A DNA stretch of 53,191 nucleotides from an uncultured Geobacter sp. (GTDB taxonomy: Bacteria > Desulfobacterota > Desulfuromonadia > Geobacterales > DSM-12255). The notes beneath the pieces were generated by a model, which did not search any database, was not told the origin of the DNA, and saw only the letters and a list, made by a program, of their open reading frames with translations. Location: NCBI GenBank assembly GCA_937871715.1, contig CALMOE010000015.1, positions 1-53,191 on the forward strand. The letters are read 5' to 3'. Of this stretch, positions 8,176-16,382 are shown piece after piece; the first letter of the stretch is position 1; each line of letters starts with the position of its first letter. The position numbers and the translations under genes are program-made.

Positions 8176-9156
8176 ATGCCCTACTCCGAATTGATAGCTA
8201 CCGGCTCAGGCATTCCTGCCAGGGTTGTGCCCAACTCCCACTTTAACTACCTCGTTGAGGATGCCGACAACTGGATACTGTCCCGCACGGGCATTCGCGA
8301 GCGCCGCTTCGTAGCCGAGGAGCAGTCCACATCCGACATTGCGACGGAAGCGGCAAGGAGCGCTCTCGCTGCTGGCAACATCGACCCTGCCGAGTTGGAC
8401 TGCATCATAGTCGCCACCTCCACCCCTGACATGATCCTCCCTGCCACCGCCTGCATGGTGCAGAAGAACATCGGCGCGGTAAATGCGTTCGCATTCGACA
8501 TGAACTCGGTCTGCAGCAGCCTCGTCTATGCCATCGACACTGCAGACAGCTTCATCAAGGCGGGCAAATGCAGGACAGCCCTGGTTATCGGCGCAGATAC
8601 CTACTCCAAGATCCTCAACTTCGACGACAAGGGTTCATGCCCCCTCTTTGGCGACGGTGCCGGCGCGGTAATCCTCCGCGCCACGGAAAAGCCGACCGGT
8701 ATCCTGCAGAGCATGATCAAGAGCGATGGCCGCGGTTGGGACCTGATCCAGGTACCATCCTCCGGCTCGCGCAAACCGGTCAGTGCGGAGACCATAGCTG
8801 CAAGGGAAAATACCTTCGTCATGGAAGGGAAAAAGGTCTTTGTCTTCGCCACCGACGTTATCCCGAGAATCATCGAAGAGGTGACGGCAAAGGCTGGAAT
8901 CTCACCGTCTGACCTGGACTACATCATCCCCCATCAGGCAAACCTGAGGATAATCGACCACATCACCAAGAAAACGGGTATTGGCAACGAAAAGTTCCTC
9001 CTGAACCTGGACCGCTACGGCAATACTGCTGCAGCCTCCGTCGGGCTTGTCATGGACGAGAACCGGCGTAACGGCACCATCAAGCCCGGCAATCTGGTGC
9101 TGGTCATGGGGTTCGGCGGCGGTCTCTCCTGGGGTGGACTGCTGATCCGCTTCTGA
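8176..9156 (+). CDS. fabH: Beta-ketoacyl-ACP synthase III (FabH-type thiolase-fold enzyme)
   Basis: Condenses an acyl-CoA primer with malonyl-ACP to start fatty-acid synthesis. From ATG 8176 (preceded by GAGAGAGG) it is 326 aa. The catalytic triad is in place: Cys113 (MNSVCSSL), His253 (IIPHQAN) and Asn283 (RYGNTAAAS). A longer in-frame start at 8134 has no ribosome-binding site and adds 14 atypical residues. It is not beside other fab genes, so it may be a second FabH with its own primer preference, or an OleC/HMG-like relative. FabH-type is certain, the exact substrate is not. Its transcript ends at a hairpin lying inside the convergent methyltransferase gene. Confidence 0.85.
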   Translation: MPYSELIATGSGIPARVVPNSHFNYLVEDADNWILSRTGIRERRFVAEEQSTSDIATEAARSALAAGNIDPAELDCIIVATSTPDMILPATACMVQKNIGAVNAFAFDMNSVCSSLVYAIDTADSFIKAGKCRTALVIGADTYSKILNFDDKGSCPLFGDGAGAVILRATEKPTGILQSMIKSDGRGWDLIQVPSSGSRKPVSAETIAARENTFVMEGKKVFVFATDVIPRIIEEVTAKAGISPSDLDYIIPHQANLRIIDHITKKTGIGNEKFLLNLDRYGNTAAASVGLVMDENRRNGTIKPGNLVLVMGFGGGLSWGGLLIRF

Positions 9157-10216
9157 TCGCGGCAACCCCCTCACCCGCATCTACAACATGAAGCAGATTT
9201 TCCCGCAGCAGGGCGACAACTTCACCCTGCTGCTTTTTTTTCCACCCTTCGTGGAAAGAATCGGCAACCAGCAGCACCCCGCCTGGCCTAAGTCTAGCAG
9301 CCAGGCAACTGACTGCCTGAGCCAGCTTCACCCTTCCGTGCAGCAACGGCCCGCCCAGAAGGCCGTTGCAGAGGATCACGTCAAAGCTGGACCGAGGATG
9401 CTCCGGCATGCAGACATCCTCGCGATAAAAGCGTATCATAGCACCCCCCCCACCATGCAGAAGCGGTTTGATCCTCTCCCTGAACAGAGCCCCCCTGACG
9501 GGGTCATCCGGTCTGATACCGAAAGCGGCGGCCACCAGTTCGAGAGGCTCCAGGGTCGAGCCGTGAATTCTGGTCGCATCTGCTGAATAACGGTTGTCGA
9601 GCAGGAGCTCCGCCACCTCATAGGTCCCTTCACCGCAGCCGCAGGCCGCATCAAGAACCGTTGCCCCGGCAGACAACCTCTCCCTGTTGGCTGCGAGCCA
9701 ATGGGAGAGAAAAGACGTCTGGCGCGGATAGCGCCCGAATCCACCCCCGAAACTGGGGGGGATGAAAACATTGAAGAGGAACCGGCGCCGCACCCCCTCG
9801 TCAGCGGCGAGCCGCTGCAGGAGAGCGGCAGGATTGAACAGGGCAATATCTGCTCGCAACCGGGAGAGGAAGTCTGGCCACGAAGGAGAAGCAAATATCC
9901 GCATCCCGTCCGTATCCACCGGATAAAGGCAACTGCTGCGGCATAGATGGGCAAACGGTGGACCGACCTCCTCCATGGGGAGATAAATCTCGTGCTGACT
10001 GCGCACCTCACCGGACAGCAGCAGCCCTTGGGCCCACTGGACGGAAGGGAAGCGGGCGAGATATACGCCGAAGCGCTCATCCAGCCGTTCGCAACAGCGC
10101 CTGAGATACCGATCCAGAATGTCCCCGCCGCGCAGAAGCTTGCGAAGTGCCGCCTCGTCGCTGCCCGGGGAAAGATCCGGTGAAAAAGAGAGCTCATTTC
10201 CCGGCAAGAGATCCAT
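9104..10216 (-). CDS. CheR-like SAM-dependent methyltransferase
   Basis: 370 aa. The SAM-binding motif I is VLDAACGCGEGTYEVAELLL (about 200), resembling CheR enzymes rather than small-molecule methyltransferases. Later motifs are REDVCMPEHPRSSFDVILCN and LRPGGVLLVADSF. The N-terminal ~170 residues lack a recognisable domain. No cheB or receptor genes lie nearby, so a role in chemotaxis is not supported by context. The last 18 codons overlap the 3' end of fabH by 53 bp on the opposite strand, and the fabH terminator lies inside its coding sequence. The start ATG at 10216 is the first good one. Substrate unknown. Confidence 0.7.
   Translation of the reverse strand: MDLLPGNELSFSPDLSPGSDEAALRKLLRGGDILDRYLRRCCERLDERFGVYLARFPSVQWAQGLLLSGEVRSQHEIYLPMEEVGPPFAHLCRSSCLYPVDTDGMRIFASPSWPDFLSRLRADIALFNPAALLQRLAADEGVRRRFLFNVFIPPSFGGGFGRYPRQTSFLSHWLAANRERLSAGATVLDAACGCGEGTYEVAELLLDNRYSADATRIHGSTLEPLELVAAAFGIRPDDPVRGALFRERIKPLLHGGGGAMIRFYREDVCMPEHPRSSFDVILCNGLLGGPLLHGRVKLAQAVSCLAARLRPGGVLLVADSFHEGWKKKQQGEVVALLRENLLHVVDAGEGVAAIRSGSAVHPRRDRRRTP
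9205..9241 (+). terminator. Intrinsic terminator of fabH, embedded in the opposing methyltransferase gene
   Basis: GCAGCAGGG (9205-9213) and CCCTGCTGC (9225-9233) form a perfect 9-bp stem with an 11-nt loop, followed at once by eight or more T. On the opposite strand the same bases encode a Lys/Gln-rich stretch of the methyltransferase. Confidence 0.85.
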
Positions 10217-10293
10217 CCGTCAGCTCTCCCACCCCATGCCACTGGCTTGACGAAAGGATTGCCCTTCCAGAAAGCAGATGGTACATTCCCAAC

Positions 10294-10614
10294 ATGAAGT
10301 TTCTGAAGAGCTTACAGGCAACTGCTTTGCTGTCATTCTACTCCCTCTTCCCCCATGCTTCATCCCCCCCACTGGTAAAGCCCTCTACATCTGCTACATC
10401 CAGAGACATTCATAGCATAACATCTGCCCAGTTTGCCTGTACAATCGCCAATCTCGACCGTTTTCTTGGCAACGGCTCGCCCGTGGCAATCCTCTTCAAA
10501 GAGGCAAACATCCTTGCAGCGCCGCTTCTTCTCTTCCGCCTGAAGCGAAGCGGTTACTCCTCCTGCATTATCAGCCGGCAAAAAGAGGGATTGTGCCTCA
10601 CCCTTCGCAGGTAA
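10294..10614 (+). CDS. Small exported protein, weakly SPOR-like C-terminus
   Basis: 106 aa from ATG 10294. The first ~27 residues (MKFLKSLQATALLSFYSLF) look like a signal peptide. The C-terminal half (about 65-106, FKEANILAAPLLLFRLKRSG) vaguely follows the pattern of a SPOR repeat, in which an alanine-rich helix precedes G-Y and a beta strand. The stop codon lies one base ahead of a strong hairpin, which supports a real transcript. No good ribosome-binding site is visible. An opposing 97-codon frame covers the same bases but lacks these supports. Real, but of unknown function; the SPOR resemblance is only a guess. Confidence 0.4.
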   Translation: MKFLKSLQATALLSFYSLFPHASSPPLVKPSTSATSRDIHSITSAQFACTIANLDRFLGNGSPVAILFKEANILAAPLLLFRLKRSGYSSCIISRQKEGLCLTLRR

Positions 10615-10615
10615 A

Positions 10616-10650
10616 AATGGAAAAGGCCGGTTGACCCGGCCTTTTCCATT
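10616..10650. terminator. Bidirectional hairpin terminator, 15-bp perfect stem
   Basis: AATGGAAAAGGCCGG (10616-10630) and CCGGCCTTTTCCATT (10636-10650) pair perfectly around a 5-nt loop. The A4/T4 tracts make it usable from either side: for the small plus-strand ORF ending at 10614 and for the ferritin-like gene ending at 10669 on the minus strand. Confidence 0.8.
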
Positions 10651-10668
10651 CACCCTTCAGAGCAGCGA

Positions 10669-11166
10669 CTACTCCCTGACATAGGTGTCCTGATCCGTCT
10701 TGTCAACCATCCCCATGATATGCATGTACTCGTCTTCAATCATGTCGTAATGGGCCTGGGTCTCCTTGACGACCCGCTCGAAAATACCTTTAACCAGTGG
10801 ATCCACGATATCCTTGGCCAGGACCGTGTACTGGTTGACCACCGCCTTCTCCTCCTTCATGGCTATCTCAAGGGCCTGCTGCTCCATGGTGCTTTCGGAA
10901 ACTGCCTTGAGAAGCGCCTGATAGGTGGCGTTGTTGATATCGGGCGGACTCTTCATGTAGCTCTCCAGATCGCCGAACTCCCCCCCCTTGTAGTGATCGA
11001 AGAATGACTTGAGATGACCGACCTCCTCATTGGCCAACAGCTCGAAGACCTTTTTGGCCCTTTCGTTGCTGGCAACGGAAGCTGCCTTGCGGTAAAAGTC
11101 TATGCTGTCCTTTTCCCCTTTTATCGCCAGCTTGAGCGCATCCTGAAGCGAGTACTCCCTTCCCAT
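10669..11166 (-). CDS. Ferritin-like (rubrerythrin-type) diiron protein
   Basis: 165 aa four-helix bundle. Helix motifs carry the Glu and E-x-x-H ligands of the rubrerythrin family: E19 in KGEKDSIDFYRKAA and NEEVGHLKSFF in the first half; EEKAVVNQY and KETQAHYDMIEDEYMH in the second. There is no rubredoxin domain, so this is the short ferritin-like form. These proteins bind iron and often reduce peroxide, cytoplasmic in anaerobes. A terminator follows. The downstream gene is unrelated, so it is probably monocistronic. A second member of the family lies at 39163. Confidence 0.82.
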   Translation of the reverse strand: MGREYSLQDALKLAIKGEKDSIDFYRKAASVASNERAKKVFELLANEEVGHLKSFFDHYKGGEFGDLESYMKSPPDINNATYQALLKAVSESTMEQQALEIAMKEEKAVVNQYTVLAKDIVDPLVKGIFERVVKETQAHYDMIEDEYMHIMGMVDKTDQDTYVRE

Positions 11167-11236
11167 ATGGACCCCCCCTTGTTGTATAGTTGTAAGAGAA
11201 TTTTACCTGCTCTTGCAACCTATTCAACCGGGCTCA

Positions 11237-12004
11237 TTATTTTTTTAGCAACAGGTCCCTGACCACCTCGCCGGCCATGGTCATACCGAATATGGCCGGC
11301 AGATAGGAGATGCTCCCAAGGACAACCCTCCTGTGCTCGCAGGAAAAGCGCTGCTCGTCCTTGTTCGGGCAGATGCAGTCGCTCTTGCAACCACCGTCCA
11401 GTAAGGGCTGGCGGAACTCCTCCAGGGAGTAGACCACCTTGATTCCCTCCTCTATCCCCTCCTTGCGCAAAAGCTTGCGCACCGATCTGGCCATGCGACA
11501 CCTGCTGGTCTGGGCAATATCCGCCACCCTGACCAGGGTCGGGTCGAGCTTCATTGCCGCCCCCATGCTGGAGATCACGGCCAGCCCCCTCTGGCGGCAG
11601 CTTTTCAAGAGATGCACCTTGCTGGTAAAGTGGTCAATGGCATCAACAACGTAATCTATCCTTTCACAGAGGAGCTCTGCGCTGTTTTCCGCGCAGTAGA
11701 ACTCCTTGAGTGGCACTATCTCTGCGGAAGGGTTGATGAGCCTCAGCCTTTCCGCCATGGCTTCGGCCTTCGCCCGGCCGATGTTCCCCTCCATGGCGTG
11801 TATCTGGCGGTTGACGTTGGTGAGACATATGTCATCAAAGTCCACCAGCAGAAGTCGACCGATGCCGGCACGGCAGAGAGCCTCGGCAGAGTAACTCCCC
11901 ACGCCACCCAAGCCGAATATGATCACCGACGCCCCCTCCAGATGGGCAACCCCCTCGCTGCCGAGGAGAATTTCAGTGCGGGAGAATCTGTGCAGTTTAG
12001 CCAT
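11237..12004 (-). CDS. tcdA: tRNA threonylcarbamoyladenosine dehydratase (TcdA/CsdL, ThiF superfamily)
   Basis: E1-like enzyme that cyclises t6A37 to ct6A37 in tRNAs reading ANN codons. The nucleotide-binding motif GLGGVGSYSAEALCRAGIG and DFDDICLTNVNRQ are classic for the TcdA branch. From ATG 12004 it is 255 aa, the usual size; a TTG nine codons earlier lacks support, while GGAGCG precedes 12004. Its first codons overlap the end of tatD by 8 bp, so the two genes are translationally coupled. CxxC pairs near the C-terminus fit the family. Confidence 0.9.
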   Translation of the reverse strand: MAKLHRFSRTEILLGSEGVAHLEGASVIIFGLGGVGSYSAEALCRAGIGRLLLVDFDDICLTNVNRQIHAMEGNIGRAKAEAMAERLRLINPSAEIVPLKEFYCAENSAELLCERIDYVVDAIDHFTSKVHLLKSCRQRGLAVISSMGAAMKLDPTLVRVADIAQTSRCRMARSVRKLLRKEGIEEGIKVVYSLEEFRQPLLDGGCKSDCICPNKDEQRFSCEHRRVVLGSISYLPAIFGMTMAGEVVRDLLLKK

Positions 12005-12785
12005 TTTTTCGCTCCATTTTGATGTGATCAATCTTCAATGCCTTCATGGCATTGGCGGTAGTAACCTCCGCCACGCACTCCATGGCCCCCCCCTTGATCG
12101 CCGCTATTTTCCTGGCAACCTCAAGGATAAAGGCCGGCTCGTTGGTCCTGCCGCGGAACGGGACCGGTGCCATGTCCGGCGCATCACTCTCTAGGACCAG
12201 GCATTCAAGTGGGACCTGGGACACAACCCTTGGCGATCTGACAGCATTTCCATAGGTGACCGTGCCGCAGACAGATATGTAGAAACCGATGCGGCTGAAT
12301 TCGCAGGCCAACTCGGCGCTTCCCGAGAAGGCATGCATTATCCCACCCACCCGGAAGGCATTCTCTTCCTTTAGAATACGCAGCAGATCGGCAAAGCCCC
12401 CCCTGCAGTGGGTCAGCAGTGGCAAACCCCGCTCTACAGCCAGGCGGCATTGGCGTCGAAACAGTTCCTGCTGGACAAGCCGGTCAGGGGCCCCGCTTGA
12501 GTAGTCGAGCCCCACCTCTCCCAGGGCTACGGCACCATCAAGATGGGAGACGAGAACCTCCAGAGCATCATCGTCACCCAGGTACGACCAGAGCGGGTGA
12601 ATTCCGAAGGCTGGGAGGAGCCTTGCATTGGCGGAGCAGAGTGAACTGATGCCTCCCCACCCCTCGGGAGTCACCCCCGGGACGACAAAGCACCCCACCC
12701 CGGCACTCTCTGCACGAGATAGAACCTGCTCCAGCTCGTCGCGCAGGGGTGGCAAGTCAAGATGGCAATGGGTATCGATGAACAT
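11997..12785 (-). CDS. tatD: TatD-family metal-dependent deoxyribonuclease
   Basis: TIM-barrel metallohydrolase (262 aa). It begins with the hallmark MFIDTHCHLD and carries the expected metal-site segments ALGEVGLDYS, PLLTHCRGG, MHAFSG and LESDAP. TatD/YcfH proteins are Mg-dependent 3'-5' nucleases linked to DNA quality control. ATG 12785 is chosen because the family starts right at the D-T-H-C-H motif; an upstream GTG at 12800 is less likely. It is first in a two-gene unit with tcdA. It could be the TatD or the YcfH paralogue; the two cannot be told apart here. Confidence 0.9.
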   Translation of the reverse strand: MFIDTHCHLDLPPLRDELEQVLSRAESAGVGCFVVPGVTPEGWGGISSLCSANARLLPAFGIHPLWSYLGDDDALEVLVSHLDGAVALGEVGLDYSSGAPDRLVQQELFRRQCRLAVERGLPLLTHCRGGFADLLRILKEENAFRVGGIMHAFSGSAELACEFSRIGFYISVCGTVTYGNAVRSPRVVSQVPLECLVLESDAPDMAPVPFRGRTNEPAFILEVARKIAAIKGGAMECVAEVTTANAMKALKIDHIKMERKNG

Positions 12786-12865
12786 GACCCAGTTTAGCAC
12801 GATTACTACACGTTTTTACTAAGTTTTCTGTTGCCCTTTTCCGACGGTGATGTCATTATCCAATG

Positions 12866-12887
12866 AGGCGAAGAGCAATCTTCGCCT
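12866..12887. other. Perfect 9-bp hairpin with GCAA tetraloop in the tatD-prfC intergenic space
   Basis: AGGCGAAGA (12866-12874), GCAA, TCTTCGCCT (12879-12887), followed by TTATTT. It could be a terminator on the plus strand or a structured element of the prfC leader. The tetraloop is of the stable GNRA class. No gene ends just upstream on the plus strand, so a leader role is possible. Confidence 0.45.
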
Positions 12888-12959
12888 TTATTTGTACCCG
12901 GATCGTATTATGTCAGTTGAAAAACATCAATAACAAGCAGAGCGGAGCAATTTATTACC

Positions 12960-14537
12960 ATGCATAATCAGCAAGAAACCAGCCGTCGCCGTACGTTTGC
13001 CATCATCAGCCACCCCGACGCGGGGAAGACGACCATCACCGAGAAGCTGCTCCTTTTCGGCGGTGCCATCCAGCAGGCGGGGGAGGTTCGCGCCCGCAAG
13101 GCCGCACGCCACGCCACCTCGGACTGGATGGAGATGGAAAAGCAGCGCGGCATTTCAGTTACCTCCTCGGTAATGAAGTTTGAATACAGAGATTTCGACA
13201 TTAACCTTCTGGACACGCCTGGTCACAACGATTTTTCCGAGGACACTTACCGGGTGCTGACCGCTGTCGACTCGGTACTCATGGTCATAGACTCCGTAAA
13301 GGGGGTGGAGAGCCAGACGAAGAAACTCCTGGAGGTCTGTCGCCTGCGCCACACGCCGATCATGACCTTCATCAACAAGCTCGACCGCGAGGGTCGGGAA
13401 CCGCTGGACATAATAGATGAGATCGAGAGCGTCCTGAAGATCCAGTGTGCCCCCATGACCTGGCCGGTCGGGATGGGGAAAAGGTTCCGTGGTACCTACC
13501 ACCTCTACACCAAGGAGCTGACATTCTTCGACCCTGAGGCTGATCGCGGGGTGGTGAGTATTGTCACTGTCAAGGGGCTGGACGATCCCCGCCTGGACGA
13601 GTTGCTGGGATCACAGGTAGAGGAGTTGCGCAACGACGTTGCCCTGCTTGAAGGTGCCTCCCACCCATTTGACAAGGAGGCTTACCTCGCCGGCAAACAG
13701 ACCCCGGTGTTCTTCGGCAGCGCCATCAACACCTTCGGCGTGCAGCAGCTACTGGATACTTTCGTCGAGAACGCCCCTGAACCGCTCCCCCGAGAAACCG
13801 CCACCCGCTCGGTCTCTCCCTATGAGGAGCCATTCACCGGCTTTGTCTTCAAGATCCAGGCCAACATGGACCCGGCCCATCGCGACCGCATAGCCTTCTT
13901 CAGGATATGTTCCGGCAAGTTCACCCGTGGCATGAAGGTCAAGCACCTGCGCCTCGGCAGGGATATGCAGATCGCCAATGCCACCATCTTCATGGCCCAG
14001 GACAGGACCAACGTGGAAGAGGCTTACCCTGGGGACATCATCGGCATCCACAACCACGGCACAATCAAGATCGGCGACACCTTCACCCAGGGGGAGAACC
14101 TGAAATTCACAGGCATCCCCAACTTCGCCCCCGAGCATTTCCGCAAGGTTCGCCTTCTTGACCCGATGAAGTCGAAAGCGCTTGAAAAGGGGCTGGTGCA
14201 GCTGGCTGAGGAGGGAACGACCCAGGTTTTCCGCCCCCAGATGGGTAGCGACTGGATTGTCGGCGCCGTGGGGGTGCTCCAGTTCGACGTTGTCATGCAC
14301 CGCCTGGAGCATGAGTATAAGGTCAAGGCAACCTACGAGCCGGTGAGCTACGTAACGGCCAGGTGGGTAAACGGCGACAGGAAGAAGCTGGATGATTTCC
14401 AGCGTAAAGAGGCGATGCACTGCTACATCGACGGGGAGGGGAACCTGACCTATCTGGCCGGAAGCCAATGGCGTCTGGAGAACACCATGGAACAGTGGAA
14501 AGAGCTGCAGTTCCTCGAAACCAGGGAGCACAGCTGA
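12960..14537 (+). CDS. prfC: Peptide chain release factor 3 (translational GTPase)
   Basis: RF3 recycles RF1/RF2 from the ribosome after termination. 525 aa, the usual length. G1 motif [15 protein letters not shown] sits at about residue 18, switch and G3 DTPGHNDF at about 86, and G4 INKLDREG at about 140, followed by RF3-specific domains II and III. It is transcribed alone and ends in a hairpin terminator. The weak ribosome-binding site (CGGAG about 13 nt before the ATG) is unremarkable. Confidence 0.95.
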   Translation: MHNQQETSRRRTFAIISHPDAGKTTITEKLLLFGGAIQQAGEVRARKAARHATSDWMEMEKQRGISVTSSVMKFEYRDFDINLLDTPGHNDFSEDTYRVLTAVDSVLMVIDSVKGVESQTKKLLEVCRLRHTPIMTFINKLDREGREPLDIIDEIESVLKIQCAPMTWPVGMGKRFRGTYHLYTKELTFFDPEADRGVVSIVTVKGLDDPRLDELLGSQVEELRNDVALLEGASHPFDKEAYLAGKQTPVFFGSAINTFGVQQLLDTFVENAPEPLPRETATRSVSPYEEPFTGFVFKIQANMDPAHRDRIAFFRICSGKFTRGMKVKHLRLGRDMQIANATIFMAQDRTNVEEAYPGDIIGIHNHGTIKIGDTFTQGENLKFTGIPNFAPEHFRKVRLLDPMKSKALEKGLVQLAEEGTTQVFRPQMGSDWIVGAVGVLQFDVVMHRLEHEYKVKATYEPVSYVTARWVNGDRKKLDDFQRKEAMHCYIDGEGNLTYLAGSQWRLENTMEQWKELQFLETREHS

Positions 14538-14547
14538 GTCAATAATC

Positions 14548-14591
14548 AGCCGCAGGGCATTCGGCAGTGACTGATTGCGCTGCGGCTATTT
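14548..14591 (+). terminator. prfC terminator
   Basis: AGCCGCAG (14548-14555) pairs with CTGCGGCT (14580-14587), enclosing an inner imperfect stem, and is followed by ATTTTT. It overlaps the last codons of the convergent pyk gene. Confidence 0.6.
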
Positions 14592-16022
14592 TTCGCCCTT
14601 AGCCCCCAGTTTCAACACCTTCATCAGGTTGGTGGAACCGCTACTACCCAGGGGCACCCCCATGGTGACAACCACCACATCCCCCTTCCTGAAGCCGCTC
14701 TCCAGTAGAGTCTCTTCCACCAGATTGATCTGCTGATCCGAGTTGTCCATGGTCCCCACCGGCAGGGGCTTTACCCCCCAGTAAAGCGCGAGACGGCGCC
14801 TGATATCGGTGGATGAGGTAAAGGCGATGATGGGGAGCTGGGGCCTGAAACGTGCGATCCTAGCTGCCGTTGAGCCAGACTGGGTAAAGACGACTACTGC
14901 CTTGGCCTTGACAGTGGCAGCAGCCAGACAGGCTGCCTGCGCTACAGCCACCGGGATGGCACTGCTCCCAGCTGGCGGCTGGCTGTAGGCCATGCGCCAA
15001 AGGCCGCTCCCCTCCACGTCAAGGGCTATCTTCACCATGGTCCGCACCGCCTCCACCGGGAAGCTGCCGGAAGCAGTCTCTCCGGAGAGCATTACCGCAT
15101 CGGTGCCGTCGAGGATGGCATTGGCAACATCGGATGTCTCAGCCCTGGTCGGCCTCGGATGGAGAATCATCGACTCAAGCATCTGGGTGGCGGTAATTAC
15201 CGGCTTGCCCACCTCGTTACAGGCGTTGATGATCTGCTTCTGGATGAGCGGCACCTTTTCCGCATTGATCTCCACCCCCAGATCCCCTCTTGCGACCATG
15301 ATGCCGTCGGCCACCTGGAGGATAGACTTGAAGTTACGCAAAGCCTCGGGTTTCTCGATCTTGGCTATTACCGGTGTCGATAATCCGCGCTCGGCAAGAA
15401 TCCGCTTAAGAGATTCGACATCATCGCTCCTGCGCACAAAGGAGAGGGCTATGTAGTCAACCCCCCTTTCCAGGCAGAACTCTAGGTCGGTCTTGTCCTT
15501 CTCCGTTAAGGAGGGGCTGGAGACCTTGACACCGGGTAGATTGATCCCCTTCAGGTCCTTAAGTATCCCCCCCTCGATGACTAGGCAGTTAACAATGCCC
15601 TCCTCTACGCTCTTCACCTTAAGTTCGATCAGGCCGTCATCCATGAGAATGCGCGAACCGGGCTTCACGTCGTGGGGTAGAGCCTTGTAGATAGTGGAGA
15701 TCAGACCAGGCCTTCCCAGCACCTCCTGGGTGGTAATGGAGATAATATCCCCTTTCCTCAGTGGGATTGCACCGTTCTCCATCCTGCCGGTCCTTATCTT
15801 CGGCCCCTGCAGATCAGCCAGTATGCCGATCTCCTTGCCACGTTTGGCGCTCAGGGCCCTGATCAGGTCGATGATCTTAGCCTTGTCGGCATTTGAACCA
15901 TGGGAAAAGTTGAGCCTGAATAGATCTACACCGGCATCCATCAACTTGGCGATGGACTCCCCTGTCGAACTGGCAGGCCCCAGGGTGGCTATTATCTTGG
16001 TCCTTCTCACCTTCTCGTTCAT
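14586..16022 (-). CDS. pyk: Pyruvate kinase
   Basis: Converts phosphoenolpyruvate and ADP to pyruvate and ATP. 478 aa with the start RRTKIIATLGPAS, catalytic Lys region VIAKIEKPEALRNF, metal site MVARGDLGVEI and TATQMLESM. The C-terminal allosteric domain is complete. It is last of a minus-strand group patatin - diheme cytochrome - pyk, 9 bp after the cytochrome stop, and overlaps the prfC terminator at its 3' end. Cotranscription with a c-type lipoprotein is unusual but may be incidental. Confidence 0.95.
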   Translation of the reverse strand: MNEKVRRTKIIATLGPASSTGESIAKLMDAGVDLFRLNFSHGSNADKAKIIDLIRALSAKRGKEIGILADLQGPKIRTGRMENGAIPLRKGDIISITTQEVLGRPGLISTIYKALPHDVKPGSRILMDDGLIELKVKSVEEGIVNCLVIEGGILKDLKGINLPGVKVSSPSLTEKDKTDLEFCLERGVDYIALSFVRRSDDVESLKRILAERGLSTPVIAKIEKPEALRNFKSILQVADGIMVARGDLGVEINAEKVPLIQKQIINACNEVGKPVITATQMLESMILHPRPTRAETSDVANAILDGTDAVMLSGETASGSFPVEAVRTMVKIALDVEGSGLWRMAYSQPPAGSSAIPVAVAQAACLAAATVKAKAVVVFTQSGSTAARIARFRPQLPIIAFTSSTDIRRRLALYWGVKPLPVGTMDNSDQQINLVEETLLESGFRKGDVVVVTMGVPLGSSGSTNLMKVLKLGAKGEK

Positions 16023-16031
16023 TTCGGCATC

Positions 16032-16382
16032 CTAGTGATGGAATTTCCCCTTAAGCCCCTTGTGGGAACTGTCTGGTGCATTATGACACTCGAAGCAGGC
16101 CAGCTCCTCAAGCTTTCTCTTCTCGACAGGCGAAGCTGGCTTACCCGCCGTGGAGAGAGAGTACTCCTCCGTCTGGAAGTATGGCCTGTTTCGCTCATCG
16201 GAAAGGATCGCCGGCCTGTAGGTAACCTGCCAGTTGGCAGAGATCGGCAGCTTGTGACACTCTTCGCAGCCACCCGGCGCAGGGATCGAGCGCCATGCAG
16301 TGAACATGGTGCAGGATGCGAGGAGCAGAAGAAGAGAAGAAACAATCCCCATGGAGATGGATGCCCGTATTGCCTTATTCAC
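16032..16382 (-). CDS. Small diheme c-type cytochrome lipoprotein
   Basis: 116 aa. A lipoprotein signal peptide ends in the lipobox LASC (Cys about 24). Two haem c motifs follow, CEECH and CFECH, with few other Cys residues, so two covalently bound haems are expected on a membrane-anchored periplasmic or outer-membrane protein. The spacing resembles small Geobacter cytochromes annotated only as cytochrome c family. Its ATG overlaps the end of the patatin gene by 8 bp and pyk begins 9 bp later. It is likely an electron carrier; partner unknown. Confidence 0.8.
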   Translation of the reverse strand: MNKAIRASISMGIVSSLLLLLASCTMFTAWRSIPAPGGCEECHKLPISANWQVTYRPAILSDERNRPYFQTEEYSLSTAGKPASPVEKRKLEELACFECHNAPDSSHKGLKGKFHH

